NCBI RefSeq assembly: GCF_005795905.1
Contig: NZ_VAWE01000001.1
Span: 5,569,001-5,633,000, forward strand
Source of the DNA: Streptomyces marianii
GTDB lineage: Bacteria > Actinomycetota > Actinomycetes > Streptomycetales > Streptomycetaceae
Length of the DNA: 64,000 nucleotides
Direction: 5' to 3'
Of this stretch, positions 9,305 through 16,552 are shown in pieces. Each line of letters opens with the position of its first letter. Position 1 is the first letter of the stretch. Position numbers and translations under genes: made by a program. Below the pieces are notes generated by a model. It was not told the origin of the DNA, searched no databases, and worked only from the letters and a program-made list of their open reading frames with translations.

Positions 9305-10747
9305 TCACCGGTACTCCGAAAGCCTGCGGCCGATGCCCAGGACGGCGCCGGCCGCCGCGAGGACGGCCAGTACGGCCGCGCCGACCGGCAGTCCGGCCAG
9401 CGCCCCCCGGCCGCTCTCGGCGGACTCGGTGAACTCGGCCTGCTCGTGGGCCAGCGCCTTCTCCAGCGCGGCGTCCACGCGGTCGAAGCACTGGCCCGTG
9501 GAGCCCTCGCTGCCGATCACCTTGGCCAGCGCGCCGTCGTAGTCGCCCGCCCTGTCCGTCTCACCGGCGTCCTTGTGCCGGTTCTTCCACTCCGACGCCG
9601 CCGAGACCGCGTCGGCGACCGGCGTACGGCCCGCGCCGTCGTCGGCGAGCCGCCCGGCGCTGCCGAGAGAGGCGGTGAGTCTGCTCATGCCCGCGGTGTA
9701 GTCCGTCTCGTACTTGTCGCTCTTGCCGTCCGCGGTGAGCACCGCACCGCGGGCGACGAGGGTCAGGTTCTCGTTGGCCCGGGCCTTCAGGCTGCTGATC
9801 CGGGCGTCGTTGAGGACCTTCAGCGACTCCTGCCCCCTGGCACGGGCCTCGTCGAGCCCCGCCCTGGCTACGCCGTGCCCGACGCCGAGCCAGAGCAGCA
9901 CCACCGTGGACGCGGCGGTGGCAGCGAGCAGCCCGTGGTTGAACACCCGGTTCGTACGCCGGTAATTGCGGCGCTGTGCCCAGAACAGCCCGCCGAGCGC
10001 CACCACCCCCAGCCCCAGCGACGGGAAGGGCCACGTCCGGGCGTCGCCGTGGTCGTCGTCGAGCCGGGCCGTCTCCTCCTCGTACAGCTTCTGTGCCGCC
10101 GGCAGCAGTTCGGTGGTCATCAGCTGGTTCGCGTAGCGCAGATACGCGCCGCCGAGGGGGAGGCCCTGGCGGTTGTTGGCCCGGGCCCGCTCGACGAGTC
10201 CCGTGTAGCGGGGGAGTTGTTCGTTGAGCGTGGCGATCCAGCGGCGCGAGTCCGTCGAACCGTCCGTGTTCCCGGCGGCCTTCACCAACAGCCGCGAGGC
10301 GCTGGCGATGTCCGCGCGATAGCGCTCCCGCATCGCCTCGGGTTCCTGCGCCCCGGCCAGGAAGCCGCTCGCGGCGGCCGTGTCCGCGTCGGCGAGCGAG
10401 CGGTAGATGCTCGCCGCGTCCGCGCTGAGCGGCTGGCTGCGGTTGACCACGGCGTCGGCCGACGAGGCGCGGTCGGCGATCTCGAGGGCCGTCACGGCGC
10501 CGAACGCCACGACCAGCGCGGCCAGTACGGCGCCGATGATCCGCAACCGGCCCGGCTCCGTCGTCGCGGCGGCGCGCAACCGCGCCGTCGTCTCCGCCCA
10601 GGCGCTGCGGCGCGCGGGCGGCCCCGGCGGCGGTGCCGACCGGTCGGCGGAGGGGCCCGACCCCGGGCCGGGCAGCGGTCCCGGTTGCGCCGGGACGTGT
10701 GGCACCGTTGGCGCGGGCGGGCCTGCCGCGCTCGGCATGTGTGTCAC
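9305..10747 (-). CDS. glnX: GlnX-like membrane protein, sensor of the glnX-glnH-pknG operon
   Basis: 480 aa from GTG at 10747. ATG at 10738 is an alternative; GGGGGAGG lies upstream of both. After a Pro-rich cytoplasmic tail there is a membrane segment near residue 80. An extracytoplasmic helical part follows, then two membrane segments near 245-290, a second helical part and a final hydrophobic segment before the C-terminal RRLSEYR. This four-segment layout is that described for mycobacterial GlnX, which passes amino-acid binding by GlnH across the membrane to PknG. No histidine-kinase or HAMP motif is evident. It is the first gene of the operon. Identification rests on topology and gene order more than on a single motif. 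Confidence 0.8.
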   Translation of the reverse strand: MTHMPSAAGPPAPTVPHVPAQPGPLPGPGSGPSADRSAPPPGPPARRSAWAETTARLRAAATTEPGRLRIIGAVLAALVVAFGAVTALEIADRASSADAVVNRSQPLSADAASIYRSLADADTAAASGFLAGAQEPEAMRERYRADIASASRLLVKAAGNTDGSTDSRRWIATLNEQLPRYTGLVERARANNRQGLPLGGAYLRYANQLMTTELLPAAQKLYEEETARLDDDHGDARTWPFPSLGLGVVALGGLFWAQRRNYRRTNRVFNHGLLAATAASTVVLLWLGVGHGVARAGLDEARARGQESLKVLNDARISSLKARANENLTLVARGAVLTADGKSDKYETDYTAGMSRLTASLGSAGRLADDGAGRTPVADAVSAASEWKNRHKDAGETDRAGDYDGALAKVIGSEGSTGQCFDRVDAALEKALAHEQAEFTESAESGRGALAGLPVGAAVLAVLAAAGAVLGIGRRLSEYR

Positions 10748-10857
10748 TTGACCTCCCCCTCGGTCACTGACGGGGTCCCACCTCCCGCGGACGGGGGACG
10801 GCTTCCGGCCAGAAGTATGGCCGCGGGGGCGGACATTCCACACCCAGGATTCACTGG

Positions 10858-10886
10858 ATCTTGTGTCATCCCGCGTGCCGCGTCAA
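10858..10886 (-). promoter_or_regulatory. Candidate HrdB-type promoter of the glnX-glnH-pknG operon
   Basis: On the minus strand TTGACG (10886-10881) is followed after 17 bp by CAAGAT (10863-10858), a good -35 and a partial -10 box. This would give a leader of about 100 nt before glnX. The rest of the 346-bp gap between glnX and the sugar-kinase gene (10748-11093) shows nothing else I recognise. Confidence 0.5.
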
Positions 10887-11093
10887 TGCCGCCCCCCGTT
10901 CAGCTCCTCCCATGAATACGCCGACGGTGGCGGATCGGTTCCGCCCGGTGGACCGGTCGCGTCGGCGCGCGCGGCGTGTGAACCGCGTGCGCCCCTGCCT
11001 CCGCGGGCCGCCGGCGCAGCCCCCGCTCGTGGCCGGACGTCCACTCCCGGCAGCACGCCCGAGCTCACTCATGTGCGGTCATCCGACAGCGGC

Positions 11094-12116
11094 TCACACC
11101 CCCTCGTACCGTGACCGCAGCCGGGCCCGTGCCGTGGACGGTGCGCCGAGGTGGTCGAGTCCCAGCAGCGCCGCGCCGAGGACGGGCGGTGCGGTCACCA
11201 CGGAGAGGACGGCCCTCGGGGCCCGGACGGCGAGCGACTCCGCGATCCCGCTGTCGAGCCGGGGGTGCCGCGCCGCCAGCACGCCGCCGCCGAGCACCAC
11301 GGGGGCCTCCTCGTCCAGCAGCCCGAGCCGGCCGAGCGCCACCGTGGCCATCAGGGCGACCTCGTGGGCGAGCCGGTCGACGATCGCGCAGGCGACGGCG
11401 TCGCCTGCGGCCGCCGTCGAGAACAGGACCGGGGCGAGCTCGTGCCGCCGGCCGGCCGCGACCCGCCCGAGATGCAGTGCCTCGATGAGCGCGTACATCG
11501 ACGGCAGTCCGAAGTGCCCGGGGAGGGTCCGGGCGAGCTCGGTCGGCTCGCCGCGCCCGTCCTCGGCCCGCGCGGCGAACCACAGGGCCTCCTCCGCGAG
11601 GCCCGCGCCCCCTCCCCAGTCCCCCGAGATCCGGCCGACGGCCGGGAAACGCGCGGTGCGTCCGTCCGGCACCGCGCCCACGCAGTTGATGCCGGCACCG
11701 CAGACGACGGCGACGCCCCTGGGCTCGTCGACCCCGGCCCGCAGGATCGCGAAGGTGTCGTTGCGGACCTCGCTCGTCCCGCCCCAGCCGCGGGCCCGTA
11801 CCGCCGCCGTCAACTCGGCCTCCTCGACGCGGAGATCGGCGTTGGCCAGACAGGCGGAGACATGGGCGACGGACCGGAGCCCGGCGCCGGCGAGGGCCTG
11901 CCGCACCGTGCGGTCCAGTTCGTCCAGTGCCGCCGCGACCCCCACCCGCGGCGGCTGGAACCCGCCGCCGCGGGCCGTTGCCAGGACCGAACCTCGCGCG
12001 TCGACCACCGCCACGTCCGTCTTGCTGTTGCCGGCGTCGACGGCGAGGACGGTGGCCGCGGGACCGCTCGCCGCGGAGCCGCCCGTGGCCCGGTCGTGCG
12101 CGCCCGGGTCGTTCAC
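11094..12116 (-). CDS. csnK: BadF/BadG-type sugar kinase, CsnK-like (amino-sugar kinase)
   Basis: 340 aa, GTG start at 12116 whose GTGA overlaps the stop of the upstream hydrolase, so translation is coupled. The ATPase fold of the BadF/BadG/N-acetylglucosamine kinase family is clear: phosphate-1 motif VLAVDAGNSKTDVAVV, then CGAGINCVG, GDWGGGAGLAEEAL and PVVLGGGVLA. The family phosphorylates amino sugars such as GlcNAc or GlcN with ATP. A GH4 hydrolase followed by this kinase matches csnH-csnK at the end of the chitosan-utilisation operon csnREFGHK of Streptomyces coelicolor. A glucosamine or chito-oligosaccharide kinase role is therefore likely, though the transport genes of the operon are missing here. 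Confidence 0.88.
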   Translation of the reverse strand: MNDPGAHDRATGGSAASGPAATVLAVDAGNSKTDVAVVDARGSVLATARGGGFQPPRVGVAAALDELDRTVRQALAGAGLRSVAHVSACLANADLRVEEAELTAAVRARGWGGTSEVRNDTFAILRAGVDEPRGVAVVCGAGINCVGAVPDGRTARFPAVGRISGDWGGGAGLAEEALWFAARAEDGRGEPTELARTLPGHFGLPSMYALIEALHLGRVAAGRRHELAPVLFSTAAAGDAVACAIVDRLAHEVALMATVALGRLGLLDEEAPVVLGGGVLAARHPRLDSGIAESLAVRAPRAVLSVVTAPPVLGAALLGLDHLGAPSTARARLRSRYEGV

Positions 12117-13420
12117 GCCCACGGAAGGTGCTCCCGGTTGTGGGCGACCAGCCGGTCGGTGAGCGCCTCGGCGTACTCGTACTGGCCGATCAGGGGGTGG
12201 GCCAGCATCGCCTTGAAGACCCGGTCGCGGCCGCCGCACAGCGCCGCCTGAAGTGCGAGCTCCTCGTAGGCCGTGACGTTCGCGATCAGTCCGCCGTACA
12301 GCGGGTCGACGTCCGGTAGCGGTAGCGGCGCCGCACCCTTGGTGCCGACGGCGGCCTGCACCTCGACGACGGCGTCGTCGGGGAGGAACGGCAGGGTGCC
12401 GTTGTTGTACGTGTTGACCACCTGGTAGGGGCTGCCCGTTCCCCCGAGGAGAGACGCGACGAGGTCGACGGCGGCCTCCGAGTAGTAGGCCCCTCCCCGC
12501 TGGGCGAGCAGTGCGGGCTTCTCGTCCAACGAGGGGTCGCCGTACATCTCCAGCAGTCGCTGCTCCATCGCCGCGACCTCCGCGGCCCGGGAGGGCCTGG
12601 TCCGCATCTCCCCGACGACCGCGTCGTGCGCGTAGAAGTAGCGCAGGTAGTACGACGGGACCACGCCGAGGCGGTCCAGGATCTGCCGGGGGAGCCGCAG
12701 GTCCCGGGCGATGGTGTCGCCGTGCTCGGCGAGCAGCCGCGGCAGGATGTTCTCGCCCCCCGGACCGCCCAGCCGCACACCCGCTTCCCAGGTCAGGTGG
12801 TTGAGGCCCACATGGTCCAGGTGCACATCGCCCGGGGAGGCGGCCAGCAGCGCGGCGAACTTCCGCTGCAGGCCGATCGCCACGTTGCACAGCCCGACCG
12901 CCCGGTGGCCGGCCCGGAGGAGGGCGCGGGTCACGATCCCGACCGGGTTGGTGAAGTCGACGATCCATGCGCCGGGGGCGGCGCGCCGCACCCGTTCGGC
13001 GATGTCCAGCACCACCGGGACGGTGCGCAGCGCCTTGGCCAGGCCGCCGGCGCCGGTCGTCTCCTGCCCGACGCAGCCGCACTCCAGCGGCCAGGTCTCG
13101 TCCTCCTCCCGCGCGGCCTGGCCGCCGACGCGCAGCTGCAGCAGCACCGCGTCGGCGCCCGCCACACCCGCGTCCAGGTCCGCGGTGGTCGTGATGGTCC
13201 CCGGGTGGCCCTGCCGGGCGAAGATCCGCCGGGCGAGGCCGCCGACCAGCTCCAGCCGTCCGGCGGCCGGGTCGACCAGCACCAGCTCGCCGATCGGCAG
13301 GGTCTCCCTCAGCCGGGCGAATCCGTCGACCAGTTCGGGTGTGTAGGTGGACCCGCCGCCCACGACCGCGATCTTCGCGCGCCGGGGGTTCGGGGGGCGT
13401 CCCCCGCTGGATTGCCGCAT
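12113..13420 (-). CDS. csnH: GH4-family glycosidase (6-phospho-beta-glucosidase type), CsnH-like
   Basis: 435 aa, ATG at 13420, GAAGGG upstream within the remnant of the permease gene. Length is normal for glycoside hydrolase family 4. The N-terminal Rossmann motif IAVVGGGSTYTPEL binds NAD+. LCNVAIG and GLNHLTW carry the Cys and His that hold the Mn2+, and DFTNPVGI and GQEETTGAGG-like segments match the family. GH4 enzymes cleave phosphorylated disaccharides by an NAD-dependent redox mechanism. In the csn operon this enzyme acts on imported chitosan oligosaccharides. The kinase gene overlaps its 3' end. With the transporter decayed, substrate supply for the pair is uncertain. Confidence 0.92.
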   Translation of the reverse strand: MRQSSGGRPPNPRRAKIAVVGGGSTYTPELVDGFARLRETLPIGELVLVDPAAGRLELVGGLARRIFARQGHPGTITTTADLDAGVAGADAVLLQLRVGGQAAREEDETWPLECGCVGQETTGAGGLAKALRTVPVVLDIAERVRRAAPGAWIVDFTNPVGIVTRALLRAGHRAVGLCNVAIGLQRKFAALLAASPGDVHLDHVGLNHLTWEAGVRLGGPGGENILPRLLAEHGDTIARDLRLPRQILDRLGVVPSYYLRYFYAHDAVVGEMRTRPSRAAEVAAMEQRLLEMYGDPSLDEKPALLAQRGGAYYSEAAVDLVASLLGGTGSPYQVVNTYNNGTLPFLPDDAVVEVQAAVGTKGAAPLPLPDVDPLYGGLIANVTAYEELALQAALCGGRDRVFKAMLAHPLIGQYEYAEALTDRLVAHNREHLPWA

Positions 13421-13425
13421 GTGTG

Positions 13426-13726
13426 TCAGCCCTTCACTACGGTCGGTGTGACTCCCTCGACGAACGCCTTCCGTACGAGTCCGTACCAGGAGGAGCACAG
13501 CGATCAACGGCGCCGTGATCATCACGGTCGCGGCCCTCGTCAGGTTCCGGCCCGTCTGGTGCGCCCTCGGCGGACTCCGGCCCGGAGGAGGGCGTCCGGG
13601 CGGTGGGGTCCTCCGAGGCCCGGATCTGCGGGCCGAAGCGGTCGTTCCAGCAGGAGAAGAAGTGGAACGGCGCCACCGCGGCGATCGCCGGCCTCGCCAT
13701 CGGCGGCACGATCCGCACCATTGTGC
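13426..13726 (-). pseudogene. Remnant of a sugar ABC-transporter permease (MalG type), csnG-like, with two frameshifts
   Basis: On the minus strand three reading frames in series give the C-terminal third of a MalG-type permease. The first carries the EAA-adjacent region MARPAIAAVAPFHFF followed by CWNDRFGPQI. The second carries RAATVMITAPLIAVLLL. The third carries WYGLVRKAFVEGV and ends in VVKG at a TGA (13428-13426), 5 bp before the GH4 start. Each junction needs a one-base shift, and the 5' part of the gene is gone, ending at the AGGCG repeat tract. Several strongly conserved residues are also changed to Arg. The order permease, GH4, kinase fits csnG-csnH-csnK. Confidence 0.82.
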
Positions 13727-13756
13727 AGGCGAGGCGAGGCGAGGCGAGGCGAGGCG
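13727..13756. repeat. Pentanucleotide tandem repeat, six perfect copies of AGGCG
   Basis: Thirty bases are six exact copies of AGGCG. The tract sits exactly where recognisable permease homology stops, between the pseudogene and the end of the lectin-domain gene. It may mark the deletion junction. Confidence 0.95.
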
Positions 13757-13839
13757 GTCGCGGCAGGGGCCACGGCCGCGGAGCGGCGTCGGTCGCGAGT
13801 TCCGGAGACGGCCCGGTGTCCGGGGCGCGGCGCCGGGCG

Positions 13840-15447
13840 TCACGGCCCGTCGGTCGCCCCGCCCGGAGTGGCCGACCCGAGGGACTCCATGGTCCAGCGC
13901 TGGTCGCTCCGGTCGTCCATGGTGCGGAGTGCCAGAGGGATCGGGCTCTCCACCCATTCCGGATCGGGGACGAGCGCGACCGTCGGGGCGGACTTCGGCC
14001 GGATCGTGCCCGCGGGTTCGACGAGGAAGGCCATCTTGTTCAGCTTCTCCGGGTTGTCCGAGGAGCACGGGCGGATGCCGACCCCCTCTCCGTCCCCGTC
14101 CGCCTTCAGGCAGAACGTGGGGTCGTCGCGGTTGTGAAGCCGTCCCTGCGCGTCCAGGGCCCACCGCTGAGTGAGGGCCTGGGTGCACGGGGCCGCCACC
14201 GCGCCGCCGCGCTTGGTGAGCACCCCGTCCTCGATGTCCATGCACAGCCCGCTGCCCTTGTGCACGATCCGTCCGTAGACGAGATCGCCGGGAGGAAGCG
14301 TGCTCCCCGCCCCCGGCTGTGTGGGGCCGGTCGCCGCGTTGCTCGGGGCCGCCGAAGCGGAGGGGCGGCCCTCTGCCCGGCCGCGGTCGGCGCCCGTCTC
14401 CTCCCCGGAGTGGCGCGCGGCGACGAGCAGGAGGGGAACCGAGACGGCGGCCACCGCGGCCACGGCACCGGCGATGCGCACCCCGCGCCTCGGCGGGCGC
14501 AGTGCGTGGGCGGCACCGCCTGCCGAGCCCCGGTGTTCCCCCGCGCCCCCGAACTCCGCCCCGCCGCTGGGTAGCGGTCCGGGTTCCGACGCGTGTCGCC
14601 CCTGGGCGACGGCGGACGCGTATGCCGCTCCGTCCCGGTCGAGCAGCCCGTCGGCCAGCGCCGTGCGGAGGTCGTCGGAGAGCAGGATCAGTTGCGTCAG
14701 CAGTCCCTCGCACGCGAGGCACGTGTCGAGGTGAAGGGCGAGGTCGCCGCAGTGCGGACGGTCGTTCGCGACCGCCGCGGCCTCGACGAGGCGCCGGAAG
14801 CCGCTGCAGCGGGTGTCCCCGGCACTCTCCGCATGCGCCTGGAGGAAGGCGTCGTGCAGGGACTCCCGGGCCTTGGCCCGGAGGGCCGGGACGACGTCCG
14901 GTGCCACCCCGACGTAGGTCGCGACCCTCTCGTCCGGCTCCTGGTCCACGAGCGAGTACCACAGGACGCCCCTGGCGGCCTCGGGCAGGGCGAAGAAGCC
15001 GTTGCGGAGCGCCTGCTTCTCCCCCGACTCCGCCGGTGTGCCGTCAGGTCGTCCGCCTTCGCCCTCGCCGTGTTCGTCCGCCCAGGTGAGGAAGGAGGGC
15101 CTGAGCAGGGCTCTTCTGCCGGTCCGGGCCCAGCTTCGGGCTGTGTGGTGCACGTGCGTCAGGATGAAGTGGCGCCAGGTGCCGAAGGGTTCGATGCCCG
15201 AGCGGGCGGCCTCGGCCGCCCGCTGCAGCGCCTCGTGCGCCAGCCGGTCGGCGGCCGTTCGTCCCCGGGTGCACAGCTCCGCGCAGGTGACGGCGTACGC
15301 GAGGTGACGCTGCTTCAGCTCGCTTTCGGGCCGGTGGCCGACCGTGCCGCGTGAGCGGATGTGCTCGGCGAGTTGAGTGTCCGTCGGCTCCGCGCGGCCA
15401 CCGCCCCAGGACACCGTTGTCAAACCGACCTTCTGCACCCTCGGCAT
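13840..15447 (-). CDS. Membrane protein with sigma-like N-terminus, ZAS motif and extracellular ricin-type lectin domain
   Basis: 535 aa from ATG at 15447 (GAGGGG 4 nt upstream); a GTG at 15459 is possible. The first 190 residues resemble an ECF sigma factor: a region-2-like segment with FGTWRHFILTHVHHTAR, and a region-4-like segment LPEAARGVLWYSL to VAPDVVPALRAKARESL. A zinc-associated anti-sigma motif H-x3-C-x2-C follows (HLDTCLAC, near 230). One membrane segment (AGAVAAVAAVSVPLLLVAA, about 330) leads to an outside Ser/Thr/Pro linker and a ricin B-type beta-trefoil with QALTQRWALD. The Cys pairs in GLCMDIEDG and FCLKADGDG support the lectin fold. It may couple carbohydrate binding outside to gene control inside; this is inference. 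Confidence 0.82.
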   Translation of the reverse strand: MPRVQKVGLTTVSWGGGRAEPTDTQLAEHIRSRGTVGHRPESELKQRHLAYAVTCAELCTRGRTAADRLAHEALQRAAEAARSGIEPFGTWRHFILTHVHHTARSWARTGRRALLRPSFLTWADEHGEGEGGRPDGTPAESGEKQALRNGFFALPEAARGVLWYSLVDQEPDERVATYVGVAPDVVPALRAKARESLHDAFLQAHAESAGDTRCSGFRRLVEAAAVANDRPHCGDLALHLDTCLACEGLLTQLILLSDDLRTALADGLLDRDGAAYASAVAQGRHASEPGPLPSGGAEFGGAGEHRGSAGGAAHALRPPRRGVRIAGAVAAVAAVSVPLLLVAARHSGEETGADRGRAEGRPSASAAPSNAATGPTQPGAGSTLPPGDLVYGRIVHKGSGLCMDIEDGVLTKRGGAVAAPCTQALTQRWALDAQGRLHNRDDPTFCLKADGDGEGVGIRPCSSDNPEKLNKMAFLVEPAGTIRPKSAPTVALVPDPEWVESPIPLALRTMDDRSDQRWTMESLGSATPGGATDGP

Positions 15448-15822
15448 CGGGCCCCTCACTTGCTGCGCCGCTCCGCGTCCGGATGTGCTGGGGACGCCGC
15501 AGAGGGGCGGTCGTTACGGGGGAACGGTCTGGTCCCGCTCAACGTCTGGACCCCGTACTGCGGTTGGGAGGCCTTAATGATGAAGGACCGGGCTCGCCGG
15601 CGGAAGGTGTTCCCACTGGTAAGTTCCGTGCGCGGAGTGGAATGTGGCGTGATGTCCGTGGATCTCGCGGCAGTTGGAGGCTTGCTCGGCCTGCTGGTCC
15701 CACCCGTCCCGGGCGCGGCTCGTTCACGTCCTTCCGGGCCTTGACCGCAGGGGACGAAAGGGTGGATCCGCGAACCGCGGCTGCGCCCCGCGCCGCAGAG
15801 GGCCGATCGTGACGGTGCCCGC
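15448..15822. other. Intergenic region with no recognised gene
   Basis: About 375 bp upstream of the lectin-domain gene and downstream of a small membrane-protein gene. Open frames on both strands lack ribosome binding sites and plausible protein sequence. It probably holds the promoter of the lectin-domain gene, but no clear -35/-10 pair was seen. Confidence 0.5.
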
Positions 15823-16071
15823 TCACCTTCGACTGGGTCTGACGCGCACCGCCGGTCGGGCGCCGGGCGCGGCACGGCGTGCTCGCAGGCGTCTGCGCAC
15901 CCAGTCACCGGTTTCCCCGACGAATCCCAGGAGGGCGGCGGAGGCGACACACGCCGTCAGGGAGGCCGGCGGGTCGACGGCCTGGCCCACGAGCCACAGG
16001 CCGAGGGCGAACAGCAGCCACCATGCGACGACGGATCCGCCGCGCCGCCACCGGCGGGAGGGGCCGGTCAT
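15823..16071 (-). CDS. Small membrane protein
   Basis: 82 aa, ATG at 16071. Two hydrophobic segments, VVAWWLLFALGLWLVGQAV and LTACVASAALLGFVG, are separated by a short polar turn. The protein ends in a strongly basic tail (RRRLRARRAAPGARPAVRVRPSRR in part). Its start overlaps the stop of an upstream frame as ATGA, which suggests translational coupling, and there is no ribosome binding site of its own. The family is not recognised. It lies downstream of the MscS-type channel gene on the same strand. Confidence 0.6.
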   Translation of the reverse strand: MTGPSRRWRRGGSVVAWWLLFALGLWLVGQAVDPPASLTACVASAALLGFVGETGDWVRRRLRARRAAPGARPAVRVRPSRR

Positions 16072-16364
16072 CGGGCGGTGGCCCGGACGCGCCGGGCGGT
16101 GGAGGCCCCCGTCGTGCACCCCGCGACGGCCGACGCGTGGCCGAGGGCCGCGGCAGCCGGGGCGACGGCGCGCGGGGCATGTGCCGGGCGGGGGATCGCG
16201 TCGACCGGCGCGACCGCGTACAGGGCCGGGAGATCCCTCCCCCGGGGGCGCGTCGGAGCCAGGCCGGCACGCAGGCGGCGGGGCGCCCGGCCCGTGAGCA
16301 GAGCCACGGCCGCGGGCACGGGTGCGAGGGGGAAGGCGGCCAGGCCCGTCCGCTGCCGGATCAC
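16068..16364 (-). CDS. Possible small protein, distantly DUF1232-like
   Basis: 98 aa if started at GTG 16364 (GAGAGG about 12 nt upstream); the start is uncertain. The frame ends in ATGA overlapping the next small membrane-protein gene. A hydrophobic N-terminus (LAAFPLAPVPAAVALL) and the segment LPALYAVAPVDAIPRP recall the YxxSPxDxIP core of DUF1232 (YkvA) proteins. The hallmark DFIPVLG that should follow is not present. It could be a diverged member, a decaying copy or a chance frame. Confidence 0.35.
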   Translation of the reverse strand: MIRQRTGLAAFPLAPVPAAVALLTGRAPRRLRAGLAPTRPRGRDLPALYAVAPVDAIPRPAHAPRAVAPAAAALGHASAVAGCTTGASTARRVRATAR

Positions 16365-16552
16365 AGGTCGTCGGTTCCTCTCCCGGAGAGGACGAAGCCG
16401 GCCGTCCTCGGTGGTGGGCACGATACTGCAAGGCCCCGCCGGTCCGGCGGGCCCGATGACCGGGGTGAGGAGCCCTTCTCCACGGAAGCGGTGCCCCACC
16501 GGGAGCGGGAGCGTGCCTCGCGGTGCCCGAGCGCCCGCCCTTGGCCGTGGCC

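Noticed and set aside
8205..9491. Longer start for the GlnH-like protein
   Set aside because: The extra 66 residues overlap the GlnX-like gene in another frame and lack a ribosome binding site; ATG 9293 has a strong one.
12113..14962. A 949-codon minus-strand frame running through csnH, the permease remnant and into the lectin-domain gene region
   Set aside because: Only the csnH part and a short permease fragment are protein-like. The rest is an alternate frame of the lectin-domain gene in GC-rich DNA with few stops.
15456..15950. Minus-strand frame of 164 codons in the gap upstream of the lectin-domain gene
   Set aside because: Composition is Pro/Arg/Ser-rich without ribosome binding site, and it overlaps the small membrane-protein gene.
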